A stretch of DNA of 64,000 bases from assembly GCF_002929295.1 (NCBI RefSeq), contig NZ_PJIM01000002.1, forward strand, positions 330,191-394,190. Direction: 5' to 3'. Below, in pieces: positions 7,073-15,244 of the stretch. The translations under genes were made by a program, and so were the position numbers. This stretch comes from Arthrobacter sp. SX1312 (lineage in GTDB: Bacteria > Actinomycetota > Actinomycetes > Actinomycetales > Micrococcaceae). The notes under the pieces were generated by a model. That model ran no database searches and was not told the DNA's origin. It worked only from the letters and a program-made list of their open reading frames with translations. Positions within the stretch are counted from its first letter, which is position 1; the number at the start of each line of letters is the position of its first letter.

Positions 7073-8185
7073 ATGATCCGGTTTCGTAAGTTGGCGCGGG
7101 CAACGGCCGCGCTGACCACCCCCCTCACGGCTGAAGACTTCCTGGCGCTCTTCAACCCCGTCTACTCCTCGCGCCAGCTCCGTGGCATCGTGACGCGTGT
7201 GGAGCACGAGACCGAGGACTCCGCCACCATCTACTTCCGCCCCGGGCACGGCTGGCATGCGCACCAGGCCGGCCAGTGGGCGCGCATCGGCGTCGAGCTG
7301 AACGGGGTGCGCCAGTGGCGCTCCTACTCCCTGAGCAACGCCGCGGGCCATGATCCCGCCATCACCGTCACGGACGCGGGCTCGGTGTCCCACGTCCTGG
7401 TGCGCGACACCAAGCCGGGCGACGTCCTGTTCCTGGCCCCGCCGCAGGGCGACTTCGTCCTCCCCGAGCACCCCCGCTCCCTGCTCATGCTCACGGCGGG
7501 CAGCGGCATCACGCCGGTCATGTCGATGATCCGGACGCTCGTCCCGCGCCGGCCGGACGCCAACGTGGTGCTCATCAACTCCAACAGCACCCCGGAGAAG
7601 AGCCTGTTCCGCGAGGAGCTGGACGAGCTGGCGGACCAGTTCCCGAACCTCACGGTCCGGCACTGGTTCACCAGCGCCCGCGGCCGACTGCAGTTCACCG
7701 CCCAGACCATCGCCGACCTCTGCCCGGACTGGCGTACCCGGGCGGCCTATGCCTGCGGGCCCGAAGGGTTCCTCGACGATGCCGAGGAGCTCTGGGAGCG
7801 GGAGGCGGCCCTCGAGCAGTCCCGGACCGTCCCGGACGTCACCACCGGAGCCGAGACACAGGGCGTGCGGACCGGCACGCTGACGATCGAGCGGTTCAGC
7901 ACCGACCTCACGGCCGGCGACGGGCACGACGGCGGCCTCGTCACCTTCGAGCAGTCCGACCGCGAGGTGCAGGCCGACGGCGACACCCCGCTGCTGGACA
8001 TCGGCGAGGATGCCGGCGTCCTCATGCCGAGCGGCTGCCGGATGGGCATCTGCCACAGCTGCCTCATCCCGCTCCGTGCCGGCCAGGTGCGCGACCTGCG
8101 CTCCGGTGAACTGCACAACACCCCCGGCCAGCTCATCCAGACCTGCGTCTCGGCAGCCGCCGGGCCCGTGAACCTCGACCTGTAA
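7073..8185 (+). CDS. NAD(P)H:ferredoxin-type oxidoreductase partner of the desaturase
   Basis: 370 aa in three domains. First is a flavin-binding barrel with the WRSYSLSN (RxYS) motif. Next is a pyridine-nucleotide domain with the TAGSGITPVMSMIR stretch and YACGPEGFLDD. The C-terminal plant-type 2Fe-2S domain has cysteines in GCRMGICHSCLIPL and a fourth in QTCVSAA. The layout is like mycobacterial Rv3230c, which feeds electrons to the stearoyl-CoA desaturase DesA3. The desaturase gene follows after 20 bases, so the two form a two-component desaturase operon. Confidence 0.9.
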   Translation: MIRFRKLARATAALTTPLTAEDFLALFNPVYSSRQLRGIVTRVEHETEDSATIYFRPGHGWHAHQAGQWARIGVELNGVRQWRSYSLSNAAGHDPAITVTDAGSVSHVLVRDTKPGDVLFLAPPQGDFVLPEHPRSLLMLTAGSGITPVMSMIRTLVPRRPDANVVLINSNSTPEKSLFREELDELADQFPNLTVRHWFTSARGRLQFTAQTIADLCPDWRTRAAYACGPEGFLDDAEELWEREAALEQSRTVPDVTTGAETQGVRTGTLTIERFSTDLTAGDGHDGGLVTFEQSDREVQADGDTPLLDIGEDAGVLMPSGCRMGICHSCLIPLRAGQVRDLRSGELHNTPGQLIQTCVSAAAGPVNLDL

Positions 8186-8205
8186 CCCCCAACGGAGGAG
8201 TCCTC

Positions 8206-9351
8206 ATGACCACCACAGCGACCCGCCCGGGCGCCCTCGCGGCGTCCGGCCACCCCCTGGTCCGCCCCGATGCCGCCAAGCACCTGACCGATGAGCAGGT
8301 CGAGGAGCTCGGCCGCGAACTCGACGCCGTCCGCGACGAGGTCCTCGCCAAGCGCGGGGCCACCGACGCGGCCTACATCCGCCGCGTCATCAAGCTCCAG
8401 CGATCCCTCGAGTTCGCCGGCCGCGGCACCCTCCTGTTCGCCAAGTACAAGCCCGCCTTCTTCGCCGGCACGGCCATGCTGAGCCTCGCCAAGATCATGG
8501 AGAACATGGAGATCGGGCACAACGTGCTGCACGGCCAGTGGGACTGGATGCGCGATCCGGACATCCACTCCACCACCTGGGAGTGGGACTTCGTCACCCC
8601 GGCGCGCTCCTGGCAGCACACCCACAATGACCTGCACCACCGCTGGACCAACGTCATCGGCAAGGACAGGGACATCGGATACAACCTCCTCCGCATGGAC
8701 CCGGACCAGCCGTGGAAGCCGTTCAACCTGGGCAACCCGCTGTACAACGCCATCCTGGCGCCGGTCTTCGAGTGGGGCATCGCCCTGTACGACCTCGAGA
8801 TCCCGGAGTACAAGGAAGGGCTCAAGTCCAAGGAGGACATGAACCGGGACCTGAAGGCCGTGGGCGTCAAGGTGGTCAAGCAGTTCTCCAAGGACTACGC
8901 CGCCACCCCCGCCGTCGCCATGCTGACCGGTTCCGGCAAGCAGGCCCTCTACGGGACGCTCGCCGCCAATGCCATCCGCAACTTCTGGGCGCACGCCGTC
9001 ATCTTCTGCGGCCACTTCCCCGACGGCACGGACACGTTCACGGAGGAGGAGGTGGACGGCGAGACCCGCGGCGACTGGTACGTCCGCCAGATGATCGGCT
9101 CGGCGAACATCTCCGGCTCGAAGCTCATGCACTTCATGACGGGCAACCTCTCCCACCAGATCGAGCACCACTGCTTCCCCGACCTGCCGTCCAACCGGTA
9201 CGCCGAGGTGGCCGTGAAGGTCCGCGAGATCTGCAATCGCTACGGGCTGCCCTACACCACGGGTCCGCTGCCCAAGCAGGTCGGTTCCACGTGGGCGAAG
9301 ATCTTCAAGCTCGCCCTGCCGCCGCGCAAGGCGAAGGCAGCAACGGCGTAG
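8206..9351 (+). CDS. Membrane fatty-acid (acyl-CoA) desaturase
   Basis: 381 aa with hydrophobic helices and the three histidine boxes of the membrane di-iron desaturases: GHNVLHG (His105, His109), QHTHNDLHHRW (His140-145) and HQIEHHCFP near residue 320. It introduces a double bond into acyl chains, most likely delta-9, to keep membranes fluid; position specificity is inferred from DesA3-like neighbours. AGGAG lies shortly before the ATG. It is cotranscribed with the reductase and followed by a strong hairpin terminator. Confidence 0.92.
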   Translation: MTTTATRPGALAASGHPLVRPDAAKHLTDEQVEELGRELDAVRDEVLAKRGATDAAYIRRVIKLQRSLEFAGRGTLLFAKYKPAFFAGTAMLSLAKIMENMEIGHNVLHGQWDWMRDPDIHSTTWEWDFVTPARSWQHTHNDLHHRWTNVIGKDRDIGYNLLRMDPDQPWKPFNLGNPLYNAILAPVFEWGIALYDLEIPEYKEGLKSKEDMNRDLKAVGVKVVKQFSKDYAATPAVAMLTGSGKQALYGTLAANAIRNFWAHAVIFCGHFPDGTDTFTEEEVDGETRGDWYVRQMIGSANISGSKLMHFMTGNLSHQIEHHCFPDLPSNRYAEVAVKVREICNRYGLPYTTGPLPKQVGSTWAKIFKLALPPRKAKAATA

Positions 9352-9367
9352 CGCGCACGAGGCACAC

Positions 9368-9402
9368 AAGCGCCGTCGCCCCTTGCGGGGCGGCGGCGCT
9401 TT
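9368..9402 (+). terminator. Rho-independent terminator after the desaturase gene
   Basis: A 15-bp stem with one G-T pair: AAGCGCCGTCGCCCC (9368-9382) against GGGGCGGCGGCGCTT (9387-9401), four-base loop TTGC, followed by TTCG. It lies 16 bases after the desaturase stop. Confidence 0.8.
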
Positions 9403-9424
9403 CGCGTGTCGTCTGCAACTCGGG

Positions 9425-9925
9425 TCAGACCGCGGCGTCCTCCTCCGCGAGGAGGGCGTCCACCTGCCCGAGGGCGCCCTTCAGCCCCTCCTCCATGCCC
9501 ATCTCCACCATCTGGTCAAGCTGCTCGAGCGACTCGAACCCCGTGACCAGCGTCATGCGCGTGCGGCCACCGAGGTCCTCGAGCGTGACGACGGCGTGGG
9601 TCCGGCCGAGCTCGTCCATGGGCTCGCGCTGCTCGTTCGCGAAGCCGTCGTCGAACGTGAGGCGCGTGGGTGCGGCGATGCCGGTGATGATCCACCAGCC
9701 GTGTGCCTTTTCGCCGTCCGGCCCCGTCATGAAGTACTCCGCGCGACCGCCGACCGCGAAGTCGTAGGTGTCGAACGTCGCGGGCCATGTGGGCGGACCC
9801 CACCACCGCTCGAGTTGCCGGGGGTCCTCCCAGATGCGCCAGACCCGCTTCACGTCCGCGTCGAACTCGGCGACGAGCCGGAAGTTGAGTTCCTGCGTGT
9901 CCTTCTCTGCGCTGATGACCGTCAT
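9425..9925 (-). CDS. SRPBCC (AHSA1/START-like) domain protein
   Basis: 166 aa, one Aha1-C/SRPBCC domain. It has the family's opening (FDADVKRVWRIWEDPRQLERWWGPPTWPATF) and the middle strand VGGRAEYFMTGPDGEKAHGWW. The C-terminal helix MEEGLKGALGQVDALLAEE closes the ligand cavity. Such proteins bind hydrophobic ligands or assist other proteins; none is specified here. The gene lies 12 bases downstream of an ArsR-type regulator, a very common two-gene unit in bacteria, and is almost certainly in the same transcript. Confidence 0.88.
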   Translation of the reverse strand: MTVISAEKDTQELNFRLVAEFDADVKRVWRIWEDPRQLERWWGPPTWPATFDTYDFAVGGRAEYFMTGPDGEKAHGWWIITGIAAPTRLTFDDGFANEQREPMDELGRTHAVVTLEDLGGRTRMTLVTGFESLEQLDQMVEMGMEEGLKGALGQVDALLAEEDAAV

Positions 9926-9937
9926 GATGCTGCCTTC

Positions 9938-10282
9938 CTAGGTTCGATCCTCGTCTTCGGCGAGGATGTCCTCGATCCTGCTCACGCGCTGCCGCCAGAT
10001 CCTCTCGTACTCGTCGAGCAGGCGCCGCGCCTCCTGCACGCCGTCGAGCTCTCCGCGCACGATCTGCTCCCGTCCGCGCTTCTCCTTGGAGACGAGTGAG
10101 GCCCTCTCGAGCACCGCCACGTGCTTCTGTACTGCCGCGAAGCTCATGTCGTACTGCTCGGCCAAACCGGATACCGAATACTCGGCCACCAGGACGCGCG
10201 CCACGATGTCCCTCCGTGTCGCGTCGGCGAGTGCCTGGAACAGGCGGTCCACCGCGTCCTGCCTCGACGTTTCTACAACCAT
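9938..10282 (-). CDS. ArsR family winged-helix repressor
   Basis: 114 aa. The winged helix-turn-helix spans residues about 10-85 (LFQALADATRRDIVARVL, SFAAVQKHVAVLERASLVS, KRGREQIVRG). There is no CxC metal site in the recognition helix, so this is a non-metal member such as the SdpR/SRPBCC-linked group. The ATG at 10282 sits inside a perfect palindrome and 8 bases after a -10 box, so the message is leaderless and repressor binding would block both RNA polymerase and start-codon access. It controls the SRPBCC gene in the same operon. Confidence 0.9.
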   Translation of the reverse strand: MVVETSRQDAVDRLFQALADATRRDIVARVLVAEYSVSGLAEQYDMSFAAVQKHVAVLERASLVSKEKRGREQIVRGELDGVQEARRLLDEYERIWRQRVSRIEDILAEDEDRT

Positions 10283-10290
10283 GTGGTTGT
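10275..10290. promoter_or_regulatory. Palindromic operator overlapping the arsR-type start codon
   Basis: ACAACCA (10275-10281) and TGGTTGT (10284-10290) are perfect 7-bp arms around TG. The motif covers the ATG and the first codon on the minus strand and abuts the -10 box. ACAACCA-type palindromes are usual operators of ArsR/SRPBCC units, so autorepression is likely. Confidence 0.7.
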
Positions 10291-10319
10291 ACGTTAGTCG
10301 CTGGAACCGGTCCGGTCAA
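10291..10319 (-). promoter_or_regulatory. Sigma-A-type promoter of the ArsR/SRPBCC operon
   Basis: On the minus strand: -35 TTGACC (10314-10319), 17-base spacer, -10 TAACGT (10291-10296). The start codon begins 8 bases later, so transcription should start at or within a base or two of the ATG. Confidence 0.65.
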
Positions 10320-10398
10320 GGGTTGCGGACCCGCTGCTGCCGTCGCCGACGTGACACCCGTTATGGCGGGCACCCGGGGAGCCTGCAAGACTGACCGG

Positions 10399-12480
10399 AT
10401 GACCCGCGGAATTTATGTGAGCGCCATGACCAACGGCTCCGGCAAGTCCCTGATCTCCCTGGGCCTCGCCGACATGCTGCACCGGCACGCCGACCGCGTG
10501 GGCTTCTTCCGGCCCATCGTCGAGGGAGGCGATCCCACCGCGGATCCCATGGTCCGCCTCATGCAGCGCTCGTTCGACCTCCCCGAGAGCCGCGCCCGCG
10601 GCGGCCTCACCCGCGCCGAGGCCCGTGCCCTGCTCGTGACCGGGGACCGCGCGGAGATCGACGCCCGCTGCGTGGCCATCTACAGCGAGATCGCCGCCGA
10701 GTGCGACGTCGTCATCGTCGAGGGCACCGATCTCTCCGGGAACGACGCCGCCGTGGAGTTCGACCTCAACGCGCGCCTGGCCAACAATCTCGGCGCCATG
10801 GTCCTCGCGGTGGTCAGCGCCAAGGACATGTCCGTCGAGGAGGCGGCCGACGCCGTCGACGTCGCGCGCCGTGAACTCGACGCCGCCAAGGTGTCCCTCC
10901 TCGCGATGATGGTCAACCGCGCAGCCGACGACGCCGTCACCGCGATCAGCGAGCAGGTCCGCCCCGGCCGCTCGGGCCGGCCCGTCTACGTGGTCCCGGA
11001 ACTGGCCGAGATCTCCCAGCCCACCGTCTCCGAGGTGGCCACGGACCTCGGCGCCCGCCAGATCGCCGGGAACTCGAACCTCGAGCGGGACGTCACGAGC
11101 GTCCGCGTCGCCGCGATGAACGTCGGCAACTTCCTGCACCTGCTCACGGACGGCGCCCTCGTGATCGTGCCGGGGGACCGCGCGGACGTCCTCGTGGCGA
11201 CCCTGGCGTCCTCGTTCTCGCCCGAGTTCCCGGTGCCGTCGGCCCTGTTCCTGACCGGCGGTCTCGCCCCCGATCCGAACATCCTGGCCCTCCTCGCGCA
11301 GGCGCCGTTCCCCGTCTTCGCGCTCGACGACGACACCTACACCGTGGCGCGCCACGTCAGCGAGGTGCGCGGCGAGATCGCGAGCGGACTGCGCCGCAAG
11401 GCCGCGTCCGCGCTGGGTGCCTGGTCCCGGCAGGTGGACGAGAACGAACTGCTGGAACGCCTCGAACTGCCCCGCCCCGTCAGCATGACGCCGCTGCGCT
11501 TCCTGCACGAACTGATCCAGCGCGCCAGGGCGGAGCGCAAGCGCATCGTCCTCCCCGAGGGCGAGGACCTGCGCGTCCTGAAGGCCGCCGAGATCCTGCA
11601 CCGCCGGGACGTCTGCGACCTCACGATCCTCGGGCCCGAGGCGCAGGTCCGGGAGCTCGCCGCCGGCCAGGGCATCGACCTCAGCGGCCTCACGCTCATC
11701 GACCCTGCGACGTCGGACCTGCGGGAGGAGTTCGCGGCCGAGTACGTGCGTCTCCGCGCCCACAAGAACGTCTCGATGAAGGAAGCCCGCGAGCGCATGC
11801 TCGAAGGCGCATACTTCGGGACGATGATGGTGCAGCTCGGCAGGGTGGACGGCATGGTGTCCGGGGCGGCGCACACCACGGCGAACACCATCCGGCCGGC
11901 ACTCGAGTTCGTGAAGACCAAGGACGGCGTGAAGATCGTCTCCTCGGTATTCCTGATGCTGCTGCAGGACCGCGTGCTGGTGTACGGCGACTGCGCGGTC
12001 AACCCGGAGCCCAACGAGGAGCAGCTCGCGGACATCGCCGTGGCCTCGGCGGAGACGGCCGAGCAGTTCGGTGTGGAGCCCCGCATCGCGATGCTCTCCT
12101 ACTCGACGGGCGAGTCGGGCTCCGGCGGTGCGGTGGACGAGGTCCGGCGCGCCACGGAACTCGTCCGCACGCAGCGCCCCGACCTCGCCGTCGAGGGGCC
12201 CATCCAGTACGACGCCGCCGTCGACGCCTCGGTCGCGGCCTCCAAGCTCCCCGAATCCTCCGTGGCCGGCCAGGCCACGGTGTTCATCTTCCCGGACCTG
12301 AACACGGGCAACAACACCTACAAGGCCGTCCAGCAGTCGGCCGGCGCCGTCGCCGTCGGGCCGGTCCTGCAGGGCCTGCGCAAGCCGGTCAACGATCTCT
12401 CCCGCGGCTGCACCGTGGAGGACATCGTCAACACCGTGGCCATCACCGCGGTGCAGGCCCAGCAGCCCGCCGCCTCCTGA
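10399..12480 (+). CDS. pta: Phosphate acetyltransferase, long form
   Basis: 693 aa, the long two-part form. Residues 1-200 are a BioD/P-loop-like domain (SAMTNGSGKSLISLGLADML), and a DRTGG domain covers roughly 215-320. The catalytic PTA domain follows from about 370 (RIVLPEGEDLRVLKAAEILHRR, FGTMMVQLGRVDGMVSGAAHTT, GKSVNDLSRGCT-like KPVNDLSRGCTVEDIVN). It interconverts acetyl-CoA and acetyl phosphate. The ATG at 10399 fits domain start; there is no strong Shine-Dalgarno sequence. ackA follows after 49 bases, giving the classical acetate overflow/uptake operon. Confidence 0.95.
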   Translation: MTRGIYVSAMTNGSGKSLISLGLADMLHRHADRVGFFRPIVEGGDPTADPMVRLMQRSFDLPESRARGGLTRAEARALLVTGDRAEIDARCVAIYSEIAAECDVVIVEGTDLSGNDAAVEFDLNARLANNLGAMVLAVVSAKDMSVEEAADAVDVARRELDAAKVSLLAMMVNRAADDAVTAISEQVRPGRSGRPVYVVPELAEISQPTVSEVATDLGARQIAGNSNLERDVTSVRVAAMNVGNFLHLLTDGALVIVPGDRADVLVATLASSFSPEFPVPSALFLTGGLAPDPNILALLAQAPFPVFALDDDTYTVARHVSEVRGEIASGLRRKAASALGAWSRQVDENELLERLELPRPVSMTPLRFLHELIQRARAERKRIVLPEGEDLRVLKAAEILHRRDVCDLTILGPEAQVRELAAGQGIDLSGLTLIDPATSDLREEFAAEYVRLRAHKNVSMKEARERMLEGAYFGTMMVQLGRVDGMVSGAAHTTANTIRPALEFVKTKDGVKIVSSVFLMLLQDRVLVYGDCAVNPEPNEEQLADIAVASAETAEQFGVEPRIAMLSYSTGESGSGGAVDEVRRATELVRTQRPDLAVEGPIQYDAAVDASVAASKLPESSVAGQATVFIFPDLNTGNNTYKAVQQSAGAVAVGPVLQGLRKPVNDLSRGCTVEDIVNTVAITAVQAQQPAAS

Positions 12481-12486
12481 CCCCGT

Positions 12487-12515
12487 CCGCCTGCACCCCT
12501 TCCGCCTGCACCCCA
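12487..12515. repeat. Tandem duplication between pta and ackA
   Basis: TCCGCCTGCACCCC occurs twice in a row, with a single extra T between copies, in the 49-base pta-ackA spacer. It looks like a recent slippage duplication and has no obvious function. Confidence 0.6.
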
Positions 12516-12529
12516 CAGAACAGGACCCC

Positions 12530-13645
12530 ATGATCATCCTCGTCATCAACTCCGGCTCGTCCTCGCTCAAGTACCAGGTCCGGGAGGGCGAGGACGTCCT
12601 CGCGGAAGGCCTCGTCGAGCGGATCGGCGAGGCCGAGGTCCCCGACCACGCGGCGGCGCTCGACCGCGTGGACGGGGAGGTGTCCGCGGCCCTCGGCGAC
12701 CGCGGGATCGACGCCGTCGGGCACCGCGTGGTCCACGGCGGCGAGCGTTTCAGCGAGCCGGTGCTCATCGACAACGAGATCACCCGGGCCATCGAGCGGC
12801 TCAACCCGCTGGCTCCCCTGCACAATCCCGCAGCCGTCACCGGCATCCGCGCCATCACCCACAAGTGGCCGGACATGCCGCAGGTCGCGGTGTTCGACAC
12901 CGCCTTCCACCGCACGCTCCCGGAGCACGCCTGGCGCTACGCGGTCCCGGACGAGCTGTACCGGAGGTTCGGCATCCGGCGGTACGGCTTCCACGGCACC
13001 TCGCACGCCTTCGTGGCGCGCGGTGCCGCGGAGCTGCTCGGCACGGACACGTTCACGGGCGTGATCGCACACCTCGGCAACGGCGCCTCCGTCACCGCCG
13101 TGCGCGACAGCGAGAGCGTCGACACGTCGATGGGCTTCACCCCCCTCGAGGGTCTGGTGATGGGGACGCGGTCGGGCGACATCGACCCGTCCATCCTGCT
13201 GTTCCTCCTGCGCGAGGGATACACCGAACAGGACCTCGACACCCTCCTGAACCGCGACAGCGGGCTCAAGGGCCTCGCGGGCACGAACGACATGCGCTCC
13301 GTGGCGGAGGCCGCGGACGCCGGCGACCACCGGGCCAGGGTGGCGATCGAGGTGGCCTCCTACCGGCTCGCGAAGTACGTGGGCGGATACCACGTGGCCG
13401 TCGGCGGGGCGCAGGCACTCGTGTTCACCGCGGGCATCGGCGAGAACGCGTCCGCGTTCCGCGCCGCCGTCGTCGCCCGGCTGGGTGCCCTCGGACTGGA
13501 ACTCGACGAGGAGAAGAACGGCGAGCGCAGCAGGGACGCGCGCATCATCAGCACCGAGGCGTCGGCGTTCCCCGTGCTCGTGGTGCCGACCGACGAGGAG
13601 GCGGCGATCGCGGAGGCGACGGCCGCCGTCGTCAGCGGGTCCTAG
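12530..13645 (+). CDS. ackA: Acetate kinase
   Basis: 371 aa. Acetate/propionate kinase signatures are present: [10 protein letters not shown] at residues 7-16, HRVVHGG (phosphate/acetate binding), FDTAFH, the YGFHGTSH stretch with the catalytic histidine, HLGNGAS, and GIGENA near the C-terminus. It makes ATP and acetate from acetyl phosphate, or the reverse. It is somewhat shorter than the usual 395-400 aa, the difference falling in the region after SSLKYQ. Second gene of the pta-ackA operon. Confidence 0.96.
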   Translation: MIILVINSGSSSLKYQVREGEDVLAEGLVERIGEAEVPDHAAALDRVDGEVSAALGDRGIDAVGHRVVHGGERFSEPVLIDNEITRAIERLNPLAPLHNPAAVTGIRAITHKWPDMPQVAVFDTAFHRTLPEHAWRYAVPDELYRRFGIRRYGFHGTSHAFVARGAAELLGTDTFTGVIAHLGNGASVTAVRDSESVDTSMGFTPLEGLVMGTRSGDIDPSILLFLLREGYTEQDLDTLLNRDSGLKGLAGTNDMRSVAEAADAGDHRARVAIEVASYRLAKYVGGYHVAVGGAQALVFTAGIGENASAFRAAVVARLGALGLELDEEKNGERSRDARIISTEASAFPVLVVPTDEEAAIAEATAAVVSGS

Positions 13646-13676
13646 AAGCGGTCCGCCGCTCCGGCAGACTGGAGCC

Positions 13677-14015
13677 ATGACGACCCTGCGCATCACCTTC
13701 CTGTTCGTGCTGGCCGCCCTCGCGGAGATCGGCGGGGCGTGGCTCGTCTGGCAGGCGGTGCGCGAGGGCAGGCCGTGGTGGTGGGCCGGACTCGGCGTCA
13801 TGGCGCTCGGCGCCTACGGCTTCGTGGCGACCCTGCAGCCGGACGCGAACTTCGGGCGGGTCCTCGCCGCGTACGGCGGTGTGTTCGTGGCCGGGTCGCT
13901 CACGTGGGGCATGCTCGTGGACGGCTTCCGGCCCGACCGGTGGGACGTCCTCGGCTCGGCGGTGTGCCTGGTCGGCGTGGCGCTGATCATGTTCATGCCG
14001 CGCCCGACGCCCTAG
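13677..14015 (+). CDS. YnfA/UPF0060 family membrane protein
   Basis: 112 aa, four transmembrane helices, starting with [28 protein letters not shown], the family signature. [27 protein letters not shown] follows, and it ends in [10 protein letters not shown]. The family resembles small multidrug resistance transporters, but no substrate is known. It lies 31 bases after ackA on the same strand, with no promoter I can identify, so read-through from ackA is possible. Confidence 0.9.
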   Translation: MTTLRITFLFVLAALAEIGGAWLVWQAVREGRPWWWAGLGVMALGAYGFVATLQPDANFGRVLAAYGGVFVAGSLTWGMLVDGFRPDRWDVLGSAVCLVGVALIMFMPRPTP

Positions 14016-14108
14016 CCGGCAGCGATCCGAGCACCAGCGGGACGAAGGTTGCCGTCCCCTCGGTCCAGCCGACCGCACGGACCGCCCGCCCATGGACCCT
14101 GAACGCGC

Positions 14109-14420
14109 CTACGCGGCCCCCAGCAGCCGCGCCAGGCCCGCGGCGAGCGCCCCGACCGCGACCACCACGAGGAACGGCGCGCGCAGCCAGAGCGTGACGG
14201 CGGCCGCCACCAGCGCCACGACCCGCGCGTCGACGACGAGCGCCTGACCGGATGCGAAGGTGTTCGTCGCCGTCAGGGCGGCGAGCAGGCCGATCGTCAG
14301 CGATCCCGCGACCCGCAGCATCCGCGGGTTGTCGAGCAGCCGCGCGGGCACGAGGAAGCCGAGGAACTTCGTGGCGATCGACACCGCGCACGCGAGCAGG
14401 ACCCAGCCCCAGAGGCTCAT
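14109..14420 (-). CDS. azlD: AzlD family branched-chain amino acid exporter subunit
   Basis: 103 aa with three to four helices. The opening MSLWGWVLLACAVSIATKFLGFLVP is typical of AzlD. It overlaps the azlC gene by 4 bp (ATGA), so the two are translationally coupled. AzlC and AzlD together form an exporter for branched-chain amino acids or their analogues in Bacillus; the exact substrate is not shown by sequence. The 93 bases beyond its stop, up to the convergent YnfA gene, hold no recognisable feature. Confidence 0.88.
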   Translation of the reverse strand: MSLWGWVLLACAVSIATKFLGFLVPARLLDNPRMLRVAGSLTIGLLAALTATNTFASGQALVVDARVVALVAAAVTLWLRAPFLVVVAVGALAAGLARLLGAA

Positions 14421-15145
14421 CGAGTGCCTCCGGCAGGGCTGGAGGGGTAGGGCTCGACGTCGGGCTCGAGGCCCTCCGTCGCCGGCCCGAGGCCCGAAAG
14501 ACCGAGGACGGCCGCCACGACGGCCGCGAGCAGGATCGGCACGCCCGGCGGCACGAGGGGCACGGCGATGAGCGTGACGACGGCACAGACGACGGCGATC
14601 GCCGCGGGCTCGCGCGAGCGGATGCGCGGCCAGAGCAGACCGAGGAACGCGGCGACGGCAGCGCCGTCGAGCCCCCACCGGGCCGGGTCGCCCATCGCGT
14701 TCCCTGCGAGCGCCCCGACGAGCGTGAAGAGGTTCCACAGGACGAAGACGCCGATCCCGGCGGCCCAGAACCCGCGGCGCTGCTCGTCCGGATCGGTCTG
14801 GCCCGTCGCCGTGGCCACCGACTCGTCGATCGTGAGGTGCGCGGCCGGCAGTTTCCGCCAGCGGGACGGCCGGAGCAGCACGTTGACCTGCATGCCGTAG
14901 ACGCCGTTGCGGATCCCCAGGAGCGCCGCGGCGGACATCGCGGAGACGCCACTCCCTCCCCCGGCGATGACGCCGATGAACGCGAACTGCGAACCACCGC
15001 TGAACAGCAGGAGGCTGAGCGCCATCGTCTGGAGCAGGGTCAGCCCGGCAGCCACGGAGAGGGCACCGAAGGACAGCCCGTACAGACCGGTCGCGATCGC
15101 GACGGACAGGGCCACGCGGACGGCCGGAGATCGAAGAAGCACCAC
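14417..15145 (-). CDS. azlC: AzlC family branched-chain amino acid exporter, large subunit
   Basis: 242 aa, seven or eight helices. Family landmarks are YGLSFGALSVAAGLTLLQTMALSLLLFSGGSQFAFIGV and the helix LLGIRNGVYGMQVNVLL, plus HLTIDESVATA. It is the main transmembrane subunit of the AzlCD exporter. A GTG at 15145 is the first start in frame. The gene diverges from the alcohol dehydrogenase gene, with 99 bases between them. The C-terminal tail (EPDVEPYPSSPAGGTR) is hydrophilic. Confidence 0.9.
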   Translation of the reverse strand: MVLLRSPAVRVALSVAIATGLYGLSFGALSVAAGLTLLQTMALSLLLFSGGSQFAFIGVIAGGGSGVSAMSAAALLGIRNGVYGMQVNVLLRPSRWRKLPAAHLTIDESVATATGQTDPDEQRRGFWAAGIGVFVLWNLFTLVGALAGNAMGDPARWGLDGAAVAAFLGLLWPRIRSREPAAIAVVCAVVTLIAVPLVPPGVPILLAAVVAAVLGLSGLGPATEGLEPDVEPYPSSPAGGTR

Positions 15146-15244
15146 CCGACAAGGCTAGGCGACGGCGAGCTTCGACTTCCCATTCGCGGCGAAGGGGTGA
15201 ATAGTGGGAAAGGAAAGCCTACTTACTACCCGGAGGAGCACCAC

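Noticed and set aside
10294-12915. An 873-aa open frame antisense to pta and ackA
   Set aside because: It is a mirror of codon bias in two certain genes: the composition is dominated by Arg, Gly, Asp, Val and His, with no domain. The same holds for the other long opposite-strand frames, such as 51288-53756 over clpC and 54482-57187 over lysS and panC.
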